Source: Pseudomonas sp. HN11 (lineage in GTDB: Bacteria > Pseudomonadota > Gammaproteobacteria > Pseudomonadales > Pseudomonadaceae). From it: a DNA stretch of 64,000 nucleotides. The notes under the pieces were generated by a model that was not told the origin of the DNA, ran no database searches, and saw only the letters and a list, made by a program, of their open reading frames with translations. This document shows, piece after piece, positions 35,862 to 45,143 of this stretch. Numbering within the stretch: position 1 is the stretch's first letter; the number at the start of each line of letters is the position of its first letter. The position numbers and the translations under genes are program-made. The stretch lies in assembly GCF_021390155.1 (NCBI RefSeq), contig NZ_CP089985.1:2243001-2307000 (forward strand), read 5' to 3'.

Positions 35862-37223
35862 TTGGACACTGTTCAGAATCCGCCAGACCCGACCGTGCTC
35901 GTTCGTGCGGCCGCCAAGGTCAAGCGTCATGTACTGCCGTTATTTGTGGTGATGTTCATCGTCAACTACATCGACCGGGTCAACATTGGCTTTGTGCGCA
36001 GCCATTTGGAGATCGACCTGGGCATTGGCGCGGCCGCCTACGGCCTCGGTGCCGGTTTGTTCTTCATTGGCTACGCGATCTTTGAAGTGCCGTCCAACCT
36101 GCTGCTGCAGCGCTACGGCGCACGGGCCTGGCTGACGCGCATCATGTTCACCTGGGGCGCGGCCGCGATGGCCATGGCTTTCGTCAAAGGTGAAACCAGT
36201 TTTTATATCCTGCGCTTTGTCCTTGGCGCTGCCGAAGCGGGGTTTTTCCCCGGTGTCATCTACTACTTCACCCAATGGCTGCCGGCCTCCGAGCGCGGCA
36301 AGGCCATGGCGATTTTCCTCAGCGGTTCTGCGATTGCCTCAGTGATTTCCGGCCCGGTGTCGGGGGCCTTGCTGCACATCAATGGTTTTAGCCTGCATGG
36401 CTGGCAGTGGATGTTTCTGATTGAGGGGTTTGCCTCGATCGTGCTCTGTGGCTTTGTATGGTTCTGGTTGCAGTCCCGTCCCGATCAGGCGACGTGGCTC
36501 AGCGCAGAGGAAAAACACGCGTTGGTGAGTGCCATCGAGGCGGAACAGCTGGCGCGTGAAGCCGTCCGGACTGTCCGGCCCTCGATGTTCAAGTTGCTCG
36601 CCGACAGACAAATCGCGCTGTTCTGCTTTATTTACTTTTCCATCGCCCTGACCATTTACGGCGCCACTTTCTGGCTGCCCAGCATGATCAAGAAAATGGG
36701 CGACCTGGGCGACTTCCAAGTGGGGCTGTTCAACTCGATTCCCTGGTTGATTTCCATCGTCGCCATGTACGGTTTTGCTGCCCTGGCCGCCAAGTGGAAG
36801 CACCAGCAGGCATGGGTTGCATTGATGCTGGTGATCGCCGCGTTCGGCATGTTCATGTCCACCACCGGCGGGCCGGTGTTTGCCTTTGTCGCCATCTGTT
36901 TTGCCGCGATCGGCTTCAAGGCCGCCTCGGCCTTGTTCTGGCCGATCCCCCAGGGTTATCTGGATGCGCGGATCGCCGCGGCGGTGATTGCCTTGATCAA
37001 TTCAGTCGGCAACCTGGGAGGCTTTGTTGCCCCTACCACCTTTGGTTTGCTGGAGCAGACCACCGGCTCCATCGAAGGCGGGCTGTATGGACTGGCCGCT
37101 ACCTCGCTGTTGGCGGCGGTGGTGGTGTTTTTTGCGCGCACCACACCACGCGGCACCGTGCCCCCCACACCCACTACACATCAGCACGCTTCTCGTCCAC
37201 GCCCACAGGGAGCAACCTCTTGA
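35862..37223 (+). CDS. MFS transporter, GudP/ACS type
   Basis: A 453-residue, 12-helix carrier with the ACS signature NYIDRVNIGFVRSHLEI. The start is TTG 35862, supported by GGGAG six bases upstream. Its stop overlaps the TTG start of the enolase-superfamily dehydratase (TTGA), so both are translationally coupled and the carrier very probably imports that enzyme's substrate, likely an aldarate or similar acid sugar. The C-terminal tail after the last helix is rich in Thr, Pro and His. Confidence 0.88.
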   Translation: MDTVQNPPDPTVLVRAAAKVKRHVLPLFVVMFIVNYIDRVNIGFVRSHLEIDLGIGAAAYGLGAGLFFIGYAIFEVPSNLLLQRYGARAWLTRIMFTWGAAAMAMAFVKGETSFYILRFVLGAAEAGFFPGVIYYFTQWLPASERGKAMAIFLSGSAIASVISGPVSGALLHINGFSLHGWQWMFLIEGFASIVLCGFVWFWLQSRPDQATWLSAEEKHALVSAIEAEQLAREAVRTVRPSMFKLLADRQIALFCFIYFSIALTIYGATFWLPSMIKKMGDLGDFQVGLFNSIPWLISIVAMYGFAALAAKWKHQQAWVALMLVIAAFGMFMSTTGGPVFAFVAICFAAIGFKAASALFWPIPQGYLDARIAAAVIALINSVGNLGGFVAPTTFGLLEQTTGSIEGGLYGLAATSLLAAVVVFFARTTPRGTVPPTPTTHQHASRPRPQGATS

Positions 37224-38494
37224 AAATCATCCGCGTGACCGTCACACCGATTGCCTTTCGCGACCCACCGCTGCTCAACGCCAGCGGTATCCATGAAGCC
37301 TTCGCACTGCGCTCGATCATTGAGATCGAGAGTGACACCGGCTATATCGGCCTGGGCGAAAGTTATGGTGATGCCCCGGCGTTGGCGATCCAGCAACAGG
37401 TGCAGCCACAACTGATCGGCCTGGACCCTTTCAACCTGAACGGGCTGCGTGCGATCGTCCAGGCCACGGTGGCCGCGCATAAACCCGCGAGCCTCAGCGG
37501 CGCCGAACTGGCGCCGGGTTCCCACGCCAGCAAGGCGGTGAGCAATGCCTATTCGGCGTTCGAAGTGGCCTTGCTCGACCTGCAGGCCCACGCCTTGAAT
37601 GTGCCGCTGGTGGACTTGCTCGGTGGGGCGATCCGCGACCGGATTCCGTTCAGTGCCTACCTGTTTTTCAAGTACGCCGAACACATCGACTCGCCCTACA
37701 GGCCCGACAGTTGGGGAGAAGCGCTCAACGAACAGCAGATCGTCGCACAGGCCCGCCGGATGATCGAAACCTATGGTTTCAAAAGCATCAAGCTCAAGGC
37801 CGGCGCCCTGGAACCGGAACATGAGGTGCGTTGCATCAAGGCGCTGAAAACGGCTTTCCCCGGCCTGCCGCTGCGCATCGACCCGAATGGCAACTGGTCC
37901 CTGGAAACCTCGGTTCGCATGGCTGAGCTGCTGGGCGACGACCTGCAGTATTACGAAGACCCGACCCCTGGCCTGTCAGGCATGGCCGAGTTGCATAAAC
38001 GCACCGGCTTGCCCCTGGCGACCAATATGGTGGTCACCGATTTTGACGAGTTCCGCCGCAGCGTGGCGTTGAACAGCGTGCAGATCGTACTCGCCGACCA
38101 TCACTACTGGGGCGGCCTGCGCGACACCCAAGTGCTGGCGAAAATGTGCCAGATCTTCGGCCTGGGCGTATCGATGCACTCCAACTCACACCTGGGCATC
38201 AGCCTGATGGCGATGGCCCATGTGGCGGCGTCGGTGCCCAATCTCGATTACGCCTGCGACACTCATTACCCCTGGCAGGAGCCGGACGAAGAGGTCATCA
38301 AGGGCGGCAAGGTGCCCATTGTCGATGGTTGCGTGACGATCACTCGCGCGCCGGGGTTAGGCCTGGAGCTTGATCACGACCAACTGGGCAAGCTGCATGA
38401 CCAGTACCTCAACTGCGGCATACGCCAGCGCGATGATGTGAAACAGATGCAGCGTTACCAACCGGATTGGAAGACTGTGAAACCGCGTTTCTGA
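37220..38494 (+). CDS. Enolase-superfamily dehydratase, glucarate dehydratase-like
   Basis: A 424-residue enzyme of the glucarate dehydratase subgroup. The KxK catalytic pair is SIKLKAG, metal ligands lie in RIDPNGNW, YYEDPTPG and TNMVVTDF, and the His/Asp dyad is in LADHHYWGG and SMHSNSHLGIS. The start is TTG 37220, with GGGAG upstream and overlap with the MFS stop. It should abstract a proton next to a carboxylate and eliminate water. The loop differs from classical GudD (which has DPHFW where this has DHHYW, from memory), so the substrate may not be D-glucarate. Confidence 0.85.
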   Translation: MKIIRVTVTPIAFRDPPLLNASGIHEAFALRSIIEIESDTGYIGLGESYGDAPALAIQQQVQPQLIGLDPFNLNGLRAIVQATVAAHKPASLSGAELAPGSHASKAVSNAYSAFEVALLDLQAHALNVPLVDLLGGAIRDRIPFSAYLFFKYAEHIDSPYRPDSWGEALNEQQIVAQARRMIETYGFKSIKLKAGALEPEHEVRCIKALKTAFPGLPLRIDPNGNWSLETSVRMAELLGDDLQYYEDPTPGLSGMAELHKRTGLPLATNMVVTDFDEFRRSVALNSVQIVLADHHYWGGLRDTQVLAKMCQIFGLGVSMHSNSHLGISLMAMAHVAASVPNLDYACDTHYPWQEPDEEVIKGGKVPIVDGCVTITRAPGLGLELDHDQLGKLHDQYLNCGIRQRDDVKQMQRYQPDWKTVKPRF

Positions 38495-38512
38495 AGCGGG
38501 TCGCTTCGCTTT

Positions 38513-38549
38513 GCCCGGCAACACACCTGTGTGTCGCCGGGCTTTTTTT
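38513..38549 (+). terminator. Strong rho-independent terminator after the dehydratase gene
   Basis: GCCCGGC-A-ACACAC pairs with GTGTGT-C-GCCGGGC around a CT loop, followed by seven T residues. It ends the MFS-dehydratase operon and abuts the stop of the convergent acyl-CoA ligase gene. Confidence 0.92.
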
Positions 38550-40231
38550 CAGCCAAAATCTTCTTCGAAGTGTTCCTGTTCGCCCCGCGTTTCGCTCTGG
38601 CGACGCAGTACTTCCATCTGGCGCAGTTCCACCCGACGGATTTTTCCCGAAATGGTCTTGGGCAGTTCGCTGACGAACTCAATACGCCGCACCCGCTTGT
38701 AGGGCGCCAGATGTTCGCGAGCGAACGCCAGGATGTGCCGGGCCAGCTCGGCGTCGCCGCAGGCGTCATGGGCCAGGATCAGGAAAGCCTTGGGCACTGC
38801 CAGGCGCAGCGGATCGGGGCTCGGCACCACGGCCACTTCCATGACGGCCGGGTGTTCGATCAAGGCGCTTTCCAGCTCGAACGGGCTGATGCGGTAGTCG
38901 GAAGCCTTGAACACATCGTCGGCGCGACCGACGAAGGTGATGTAGCCGTCGGTGTCGACCTGTGCGGTGTCGCCGGTGCGGTAGTAGCCGTCACGCATGA
39001 CCTCGGCGGTTTTTTCCGGGCTGTCTTCATAGCACAGCATCAGGCCGAGCGGGCGCACGTCCAGAGGCAGGGCGACTTCGCCTTCAGTGCCGGGGTTGCC
39101 ATCGGGATCGAGCAAGGCCACCCGGTAACCTGGCAACGGGCGGCCCATGGAGCCAGGCTTGAGCAACTGGCCGGGGGTGTTGCCCACCAGCGCGGTGGTT
39201 TCCGATTGTCCGAAGCCATCACGCAGCGGCAAGCCCCAGGCATGTTGAATCTGTTCGATGATTTCCGGGTTCAGCGGCTCACCGGCCCCGACCAGTTCGC
39301 GCAGGCTCAAGCGCGATTTGTAGCTGGCGAGATCCTCCTGGATCAGCATGCGCCACACCGTGGGCGGCGCGCACAGGCTGGTCACACCGTAGCGTTCCAA
39401 GGCACTGAGCAAGGCCGGCGCGCTGAAGCGCGCGACGTTATGGATAAAGATGCAGGCGCCGGCATTCCACGGTGCGAACAGGCAGCTCCAGGCATGCTTG
39501 GCCCAACCCGGTGACGAGATATTCAGGTGCAGGTCACCCGGTTGCAGGCCGATCCAGTACATGGTCGACAAGTGCCCGACCGGATAGCTCTGGTGACTGT
39601 GCAGCACCATCTTCGGCTTGGAGGTGGTGCCAGAGGTGAAATACAGCAGCATCGGGTCGGTGGCCAGGGTGCGGCCTTCGGCCTCGAACTGCTCGGCGTG
39701 CTCAAACGCGGCGTTGTGCGCGACCCAGCCGGCAGGTGCCGAACCCACGCAGATGCGGCTGCAACCCTGCGCAAGCCCGGCGAATTTGTGCACATGCGCC
39801 TCACCGACCACCAAGTGACGAACCTGTCCGCGTTCAATGCGGTCGCGCAGGTCGTCGGGGTTCAACAAGGCTGTGGCGGGGATGACCACGGCGCCAAGCT
39901 TGAACGCGGCAAGCATGGTGTCCCACAGCGCCACATCGTTACCGAGCATCAACAGCACACGGTCCCCCCGACGCACGCCGAGGGCGCGCAGGTGGTTGGC
40001 CACTTGGTTGGAGCGCGCGGACAACTGCTGGAAGCTGTAGCGCTGCTCGCTGCCATCTTCCTCGACGATCCGCAGCGCATCCGCTGCATTGCCCTCGGCC
40101 ATGGCGTCGAAATAGTCCAGGGCCCAGTTGAATTCGCCCAGCTGCGGCCAACGGAAATCCCGTACGGCGGTGGCGTAGTCGGTGCGATGAGCGAGCAGAA
40201 AATCCCGAGCGGCCAGGAAGGGCTGGGTCAT
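38549..40231 (-). CDS. AMP-forming acyl-CoA ligase
   Basis: A 560-residue adenylate-forming ligase that makes an acyl-CoA from an acid, ATP and CoA. Motifs in order: the P-loop LYFTSGTTSKPKM near residue 195, DGFGQSETTA near 335, YYRTGD near 418, the hinge GRADDVFKASDYRISPFELE and the catalytic lysine segment LPKTISGKIRRVEL. Layout is like medium-chain or aromatic acyl-CoA ligases. A LysR gene lies 140 bp upstream on the same strand, and the CoA-acylating MmsA gene is beyond it, fitting a carboxylic acid degradation role. Confidence 0.88.
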   Translation of the reverse strand: MTQPFLAARDFLLAHRTDYATAVRDFRWPQLGEFNWALDYFDAMAEGNAADALRIVEEDGSEQRYSFQQLSARSNQVANHLRALGVRRGDRVLLMLGNDVALWDTMLAAFKLGAVVIPATALLNPDDLRDRIERGQVRHLVVGEAHVHKFAGLAQGCSRICVGSAPAGWVAHNAAFEHAEQFEAEGRTLATDPMLLYFTSGTTSKPKMVLHSHQSYPVGHLSTMYWIGLQPGDLHLNISSPGWAKHAWSCLFAPWNAGACIFIHNVARFSAPALLSALERYGVTSLCAPPTVWRMLIQEDLASYKSRLSLRELVGAGEPLNPEIIEQIQHAWGLPLRDGFGQSETTALVGNTPGQLLKPGSMGRPLPGYRVALLDPDGNPGTEGEVALPLDVRPLGLMLCYEDSPEKTAEVMRDGYYRTGDTAQVDTDGYITFVGRADDVFKASDYRISPFELESALIEHPAVMEVAVVPSPDPLRLAVPKAFLILAHDACGDAELARHILAFAREHLAPYKRVRRIEFVSELPKTISGKIRRVELRQMEVLRRQSETRGEQEHFEEDFG

Positions 40232-40371
40232 GGTGGCTGTCCTTAATTATTGTTGTGGGGACTGGCCCTCGGTCGAACCGAGAGATTGGACCGAGTATAG
40301 GCACGCATAAATCGAAGCAGAACGGCCAAAAACACCGGAGCGTTATGCAAAAAAGTCATGGGTGTCGCGCC

Positions 40372-41328
40372 TCACCCCATGTAGCGAAACCCTCCCGACA
40401 ATTTTTCCTTCAGAAACCCCACCAGCGCACTCACCGACTTCGGCACATGAGGCGAGTACGGCCGAATCAGATAAATGTCATCGGCAAATGCGCCTTTGAG
40501 CGTCCACCCCTTGAGCACCTGCACCAACTTGCCGCTGGACAGGGCGGCGTGGGCGCTGAAATCCGGAAGCAGGGCGATACCCAAGTGGTTGAGCGCCGAG
40601 TCGCGCAAGGCTTCGCTGTTGTTGGTAGCGAAGCTGCCGGCGATGGGCACGGTGAGGCGTTCGAGATTTTTAGCGCCGCGCTCGAAAGTCCAGGCGGGTT
40701 GGTCGGTGCCGCGTGGGTAGAACAGGCAGTTGTGCGTGGACAAGTCGCCGGGGTCGCGCGGTTCGCCGTGGCGTTGCAGGTATTCGCGGGTGGCGACCAG
40801 CACCGAGCCGGTGTCGCACAGTTTCCAGGCCACATGGGTTTCCGGCACCCGGAAGCCGTGACGCACGGCCAGGTCGTAGCCTTCGGCGGCCAGTGAACTC
40901 AGGGCGTCGGACACGTCCAGTTGAATGCGCACCTGCGGGTACTGTTGCAGGAATTCCGACAGGTGCGGCACCAATTGCTGACGGGCGAACGCCACTGGCG
41001 CGGTCAGCCGTACCAGCCCGCGAATCTCGCCGACCGAGTCGCGCACCGACGAAAAACTGCGGGCGATCTGCTCATAGGCGCTGCGCACTTCACGGGTCAA
41101 CGACAGCCCCGCGTCGGTCAGCCTCACGCTGCGCGTGGTGCGGGTGACCAACTGCGTGCCGGTGGCTTTTTCCAGGTCGGAAATACGCTGGCTCACGGCG
41201 GACTTGCTTACGCCCAGGCGCGCGGCAGCGGCGGTGTAGGTGCCGTGTTCCTCCAGCACTGCGAGCCAATGGATATGGGTCCACAGCCCCTCGATCTCAG
41301 CCTTTTCCATGATTTTATTGTTCGCCAT
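40372..41328 (-). CDS. LysR-family transcriptional regulator
   Basis: A LysR regulator of about 318 residues, or 312 if the second start at 41310 is used; neither has a strong ribosome-binding site. The helix-turn-helix [20 protein letters not shown] lies near residues 30-50. The frame continues to 41394, which I reject. It is divergent from mmsA with a 91-bp gap containing TTGTGGACAATAAG-like AT-rich sequence, and it precedes the acyl-CoA ligase on its own strand. Confidence 0.88.
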   Translation of the reverse strand: MANNKIMEKAEIEGLWTHIHWLAVLEEHGTYTAAAARLGVSKSAVSQRISDLEKATGTQLVTRTTRSVRLTDAGLSLTREVRSAYEQIARSFSSVRDSVGEIRGLVRLTAPVAFARQQLVPHLSEFLQQYPQVRIQLDVSDALSSLAAEGYDLAVRHGFRVPETHVAWKLCDTGSVLVATREYLQRHGEPRDPGDLSTHNCLFYPRGTDQPAWTFERGAKNLERLTVPIAGSFATNNSEALRDSALNHLGIALLPDFSAHAALSSGKLVQVLKGWTLKGAFADDIYLIRPYSPHVPKSVSALVGFLKEKLSGGFRYMG

Positions 41329-41419
41329 TGTGGACAATAAGTTCTGGATTCTGCTCTGGTTTGGAACAAATCGAAAGCCTATCGTGTGCTCCAACGCTAC
41401 TCACCTGGGATCTGCTGCC

Positions 41420-42919
41420 ATGACCACCACCATCGAGCACTACATCAACGACCAGCGCGTGTCCCGCGATGATCGCTATCAGGACGTCTACAACCCGGCC
41501 ACCGGCGAAAAGACCGGCCGCGTCGCCCTGGCCAGCCGCCAGACCGTCGGCGAAGCCGTTGCCGCTGCCCAGGCTGCGTTCGCCGGTTGGGCCGACACGC
41601 CGCCGATCCGCCGCGCCCGCGTGCTGTTCGAATACCTGCACCTGTTGCGTGAACGCAAGGACGACCTGGCACGCATCATCGTCGCCGAGCACGGTAAGGT
41701 TTTCACTGACGCCCAGGGCGAAGTCGATCGTGGCATCGACATCCTCGAATTCGCCTGCGGCATTCCCAACCTGCTCAAGGGCGAACACTCCGACCAGGTT
41801 TCCCGTGGCATGGACAACTGGACGATGCGCCAGCCCCTGGGCGTTGTGGCCGGTGTCACACCGTTCAACTTCCCGGTGATGGTGCCGATGTGGATGTACC
41901 CGATCGCCATCGCGGCGGGCAACACTTTTATCCTCAAGCCAAGCCCGACCGACCCAAGCGCCTCGTTGTTCATGGCCGAACTGCTGCGTGAAGCCGGCTT
42001 GCCCAAAGGCGTGTTCAACGTGGTGCAGGGCGACAAGGAGTCAGTGGACGCGCTGATCGAACACCCGGACGTCAAGGCCGTGAGCTTTGTCGGCTCCACG
42101 CCGATTGCCCAATACATCTACGAAACCGGTGCCCGCAACGGCAAGCGCGTGCAAGGTCTGGGCGGCGCGAAAAACCACATGGTGGTGATGCCCGACGCCG
42201 ATATTGAAAAAACCGTCGATGCTCTGATGGGCGCCGCCTACGGCAGTGCCGGCGAACGCTGCATGGCCATCTCCGTGGCAGTGCTGGTGGGCGATGTGGG
42301 TGACAAAGTCATCGCTGCCTTGACCGAACGGGCCAAGCAACTGCGCATCACCGACGGCCGCGACCTCAAGGCCGAAATGGGCCCGATCGTGTCCCGTGCG
42401 GCGCTGGAACGCATCAGCGGCTACATCGAGCAAGGCGTACAGGCTGGTGCGCAACTGCTGCTGGACGGGCGCGACTATGTGCCCTCTGAAGCGGGCCTGG
42501 AAAACGGCTTCTGGCTTGGCGCGACCCTGTTCGACCACGTGACCCAAGAGATGAGCATCTACCGCGAAGAAATCTTCGGCCCGGTATTGGCCTGTGTGCG
42601 CGTGAATGACTTTGGCGAAGCGATCAAACTGGTCAACGACCACGAGTTCGGCAACGGCGTGAGCTGCTTCACCCGCGACGGCAACATCGCCCGTGAATTT
42701 GCGCGACGGATCGAGGTGGGCATGGTTGGCATCAACGTGCCGATTCCGGTGCCGATGGCGTGGCACGGGTTTGGTGGCTGGAAGAAGAGTTTGTTTGGCG
42801 ATATGCACGCGTATGGCACTGAAGGTGTGCGCTTCTACACCAAACAGAAGTCAATCATGCAGCGCTGGTCGGAGAGTATTGAGCAGGGTGCGGAGTTTGC
42901 GATGCCGGTCTCCAAATAA
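41420..42919 (+). CDS. mmsA: CoA-acylating methylmalonate-semialdehyde dehydrogenase
   Basis: A 499-residue aldehyde dehydrogenase that oxidises (methyl)malonate semialdehyde to propionyl- or acetyl-CoA with NAD and CoA. The N-terminus [13 protein letters not shown] and the catalytic cysteine in [12 protein letters not shown] are typical of MmsA, as is [14 protein letters not shown], where ordinary ALDHs carry a glutamate (ELGGK). It belongs to valine, beta-alanine or inositol pathways. No mmsB neighbour is present, so IolA-type use is also possible. ATG 41420 is the family start. It ends just before a REPIN carrying an IS element. Confidence 0.87.
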   Translation: MTTTIEHYINDQRVSRDDRYQDVYNPATGEKTGRVALASRQTVGEAVAAAQAAFAGWADTPPIRRARVLFEYLHLLRERKDDLARIIVAEHGKVFTDAQGEVDRGIDILEFACGIPNLLKGEHSDQVSRGMDNWTMRQPLGVVAGVTPFNFPVMVPMWMYPIAIAAGNTFILKPSPTDPSASLFMAELLREAGLPKGVFNVVQGDKESVDALIEHPDVKAVSFVGSTPIAQYIYETGARNGKRVQGLGGAKNHMVVMPDADIEKTVDALMGAAYGSAGERCMAISVAVLVGDVGDKVIAALTERAKQLRITDGRDLKAEMGPIVSRAALERISGYIEQGVQAGAQLLLDGRDYVPSEAGLENGFWLGATLFDHVTQEMSIYREEIFGPVLACVRVNDFGEAIKLVNDHEFGNGVSCFTRDGNIAREFARRIEVGMVGINVPIPVPMAWHGFGGWKKSLFGDMHAYGTEGVRFYTKQKSIMQRWSESIEQGAEFAMPVSK

Positions 42920-43035
42920 CTAAAGCCAGTACGCGGTCAACTGTGGGAGCGGGCTTGCTCGCGATAGCGTGGTGTCAGTCAGCACATCTAGTACTGATAC
43001 ACTGAAGTGCGCCCCAAAAGTTGGACAGTTGTTGG

Positions 43036-43845
43036 TTAGGCTACAGCGGACTTGACCCTATAGGCTACAGGGCTCAGTCCGCCAAGCTTCACTTTGATTC
43101 GTTTATAGTTGTAGTAATGGATGTACTCATCCAACCCAGCTTGCAACTGTTCCACGTTGTCGAAGTTTTTTCGGTAGTAAAATTCTGACTTCAGTGTGCC
43201 GAAAAAACTCTCCATTGTGGCGTTGTCATAACAGTTTCCTCTGCGTGACATGCTTTGCTCCAGCCCCGCCTTTTCCAGTCGCTCTCGGTATTTTGAGTGT
43301 CGGTAATGCCAGCCCTGATCCGAGTGCAGCATAGGCTTAGCCCCCTCAGGTAAGCGTTGAAGAGCTTTTTCCAACATCTCGCCCACCAAAGCATATTGGG
43401 GGCGCATGGCCATCTGATAGGCCACAATCTCGCCGTTGTACAAATCTAAAACTGGAGATAAGTACATCTTCTTGCCAGCCACTTTGAACTCGGTGACATC
43501 AGTTACCCATTTCTGATTCGGTTTCTCAGCCTCGAATTGACGAGCCAGTGTATTGGGCGATACATCTCCCATCGGTCCGTTATACGACCGGTATTTCTTT
43601 GGTCGCACGGTGCATTTCAGACCCAGCTCCCCCATCAGCCGACGTACCGTTTTCCCGTTGATCTGTGGTCGTTCTTTACGAAGCTCTAAAGTCATACGAC
43701 GATAACCAAGACAGCCCATATGCTCATTCTGGAGGTTCTGGATAGCTGCTTTGACCGAGGCAAACCGGTCTGCAACGCCCATCGCTTTGAGTTGGTAGTA
43801 GTACGTGCTTCGCGCAAGGCTCACCAGCTTGAGCAACTCACTCAA
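43036..43845 (-). CDS. IS3-family transposase OrfB (DDE integrase core)
   Basis: The catalytic part of the transposase, 269 residues from a TTG at 43845. The DDE residues are visible in WVTDVTEFKV, HSDQGWHYRH and NCYDNATMESFFG. The reading frame stays open upstream past 43845 (VSELKQEFSLSELLKLV), which is the usual OrfB beginning, so the protein is more probably made as an OrfAB fusion by -1 frameshifting at about 43875-43885 (AAGAAAAAGCCC on the minus strand). Confidence 0.92.
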   Translation of the reverse strand: MSELLKLVSLARSTYYYQLKAMGVADRFASVKAAIQNLQNEHMGCLGYRRMTLELRKERPQINGKTVRRLMGELGLKCTVRPKKYRSYNGPMGDVSPNTLARQFEAEKPNQKWVTDVTEFKVAGKKMYLSPVLDLYNGEIVAYQMAMRPQYALVGEMLEKALQRLPEGAKPMLHSDQGWHYRHSKYRERLEKAGLEQSMSRRGNCYDNATMESFFGTLKSEFYYRKNFDNVEQLQAGLDEYIHYYNYKRIKVKLGGLSPVAYRVKSAVA

Positions 43846-43871
43846 GGAAAACTCTTGCTTAAGCTCACTGA

Positions 43872-44411
43872 CTAATCGGGCTTTTTCTTCTGTTCTTTCT
43901 CCCGCCTCATCACTGCCTCGCCTAACTCCCCAAGCTTTTTTAGGTAGGCGTTCTCCATGCGCAGATACTTGAGCTCATCGAGCAACGTCTTGTGTTCGGG
44001 CTCAGGGGCAGTGATTGGGGCAGAAGATTTACGTGGTTTAATGGGTGGCTTAGACATAACGGTACACAGTCCTTTTTTCCCTGACTCCAGGGCTTCAATG
44101 CCGCCACTGTAATACTGCTGCTGCCATCTGCCCACCTGAGTGGAGTTACCCAAATTGAAAAGCGCCGCTGCGCGGCGTAAGGAAAGGGAGTCACGCCACA
44201 TGCGTTGTAGGACGGAGAACTTGAACAAGGCGGAGTAACGTTGGCCGGTGGTGCTCAAACTGGCCTCACCGTGCAATCGATACGCCTCGACCCAGCGACG
44301 AAGCAATGTAGGGTCCATTTGAAATTGAGCGGCGATACGGCGAAAGCCTCGGCCTTTCTCAAGGAAAGTGGTAATAGCGGATAGCTTGAACTGCGTCGTG
44401 TACTTACTCAT
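43872..44411 (-). CDS. IS3-family transposase OrfA (helix-turn-helix part)
   Basis: A 179-residue DNA-binding subunit with two helix-turn-helix repeats (GFRRIAAQFQMDPTLLRRWV; LSLRRAAALFNLGNSTQVGR) and a C-terminal leucine-zipper-like coiled coil (LLDELKYLRMENAYLKKLGE). The length matches IS150-group OrfA proteins. Start ATG 44411; the frame to 44465 reads through the terminal repeat. It ends at the frameshift region leading into OrfB. Confidence 0.9.
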   Translation of the reverse strand: MSKYTTQFKLSAITTFLEKGRGFRRIAAQFQMDPTLLRRWVEAYRLHGEASLSTTGQRYSALFKFSVLQRMWRDSLSLRRAAALFNLGNSTQVGRWQQQYYSGGIEALESGKKGLCTVMSKPPIKPRKSSAPITAPEPEHKTLLDELKYLRMENAYLKKLGELGEAVMRREKEQKKKPD

Positions 44412-44620
44412 GAAAAATACGCCCCAAGAATTGGATGGGTGTCCAACTTCTGGGGCGCACTTCACACCGCTATCGCAGGCAAGCCAGCTCCCACATTTTT
44501 TTAATCCGTCTCCAGCAGATGCCCCAGCGCCAGGCGCGGGGTGCTTGCTCTACTTAGAGGAACTTGGCACGCTCACCCAGCGAGCGAACACAGTCAAGTC
44601 AACAATAGGGAAATGCTACG

Positions 44621-44758
44621 TTGAGCCTTGACGTGTATTTGGCCCGATACGGCGTGTTCTGGTTGACTGTCCTGACGCTGGTGTACTTGTTGCTGGTCGC
44701 CATCTACATGCTGATTTCGGCTTATAAAGTAGATGAAACCCGCCCTGCGTCACGATAA
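44621..44758 (+). CDS. Possible 45-residue single-span membrane protein
   Basis: From TTG 44621 the frame gives LSLDVYLARYGVFWLTVLTL then VYLLLVAIYMLISAYKVDET and stops at 44758. The central 22 or so residues form one strongly hydrophobic span, with a charged tail, a reasonable small membrane protein. An AGGGAAA sequence about 10 bases upstream could serve as ribosome-binding site, though spacing is long. It precedes a small lipoprotein gene by about 50 bp. No family is recognised. Confidence 0.5.
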   Translation: MSLDVYLARYGVFWLTVLTLVYLLLVAIYMLISAYKVDETRPASR

Positions 44759-44810
44759 ATGACTTTCCATGCATGGAATGGATCCCTGCCCCCGTCCCTT
44801 GGAGAACGCT

Positions 44811-45143
44811 TTGAAAGCAATCATGGGTATCGCCTTGTTGTGCACGTTGCTGGCCGGTTGTGCGCCGTCTTATTCGGCATGGACGGACGGTATGAATGCG
44901 TTTGTCGGCACGCGCTTCGATGCCCACCTCTATGACGATTGCACCCGCGGCTGTGGCGATTCGTATTGGTCTCCGGTCAACAAGAAAGAGGTCTATGACC
45001 AGGTTGTGAAGGAGGGCGACAGCCTGCGCTACTTCATGACCTGGATCCGCGACTGTCGATACTCCGTGCTCGTCTCGGGTGAGGGCATTATCCAGTCGTG
45101 GCGCTATGAGAATGAAGACCGTAGCAGCTGTTACGTTTTTTAG
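44811..45143 (+). CDS. Small putative lipoprotein
   Basis: A 110-residue protein with a lipoprotein signal: short positive start, hydrophobic core and the lipobox LLAGC (cysteine at about residue 17). The mature part is polar with several cysteines (CTRGCGDS, RDCRYS, SSCYVF) and many aromatic residues. The start TTG 44811 is chosen for GGAG six bases upstream; ATG 44769 would put the lipobox too far in. It is probably anchored to the outer membrane. Function is unknown. Confidence 0.72.
   Translation: MKAIMGIALLCTLLAGCAPSYSAWTDGMNAFVGTRFDAHLYDDCTRGCGDSYWSPVNKKEVYDQVVKEGDSLRYFMTWIRDCRYSVLVSGEGIIQSWRYENEDRSSCYVF

Larger units (their letters stand above)
43003..44464 (-). mobile_element. Complete IS3-family (IS150-group-like) insertion sequence
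   Basis: The element is 1462 bp. Its 25-bp ends match with a single difference (outer bases TGAAGTGCGCCCC at the left and their complement at the right, 44440-44464). A CAC direct repeat flanks it (43000-43002 and 44465-44467), as expected for 3-bp IS3-type target duplication. It encodes OrfA and OrfB on the minus strand with an A-rich frameshift site at their junction. Ends, target repeat and both frames are intact, so it looks recently inserted and possibly active. Confidence 0.93.
42942..44495. repeat. REPIN (inverted REP pair) interrupted by an IS element
   Basis: The left arm 42942-42968 reads TGTGGGAGCGGGCTTGCTCG then CGATAGC. The right arm, 44465-44495 read on the minus strand, begins TGTGGGAGCTGGCTTGCCTG then CGATAGCGGTG. 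Removing the IS and one CAC copy joins them into a normal hairpin (GGTGTCAGT ... ACTGATACACC). This is the typical inverted REP doublet of P. fluorescens-group genomes. The IS sits between loop and right arm. Confidence 0.85.

Noticed and set aside
36794..37219. N-terminal extension of the dehydratase frame into the MFS gene
   Set aside because: The enolase-superfamily protein begins at TTG 37220 behind GGGAG; the extension is an out-of-frame reading of the MFS gene.
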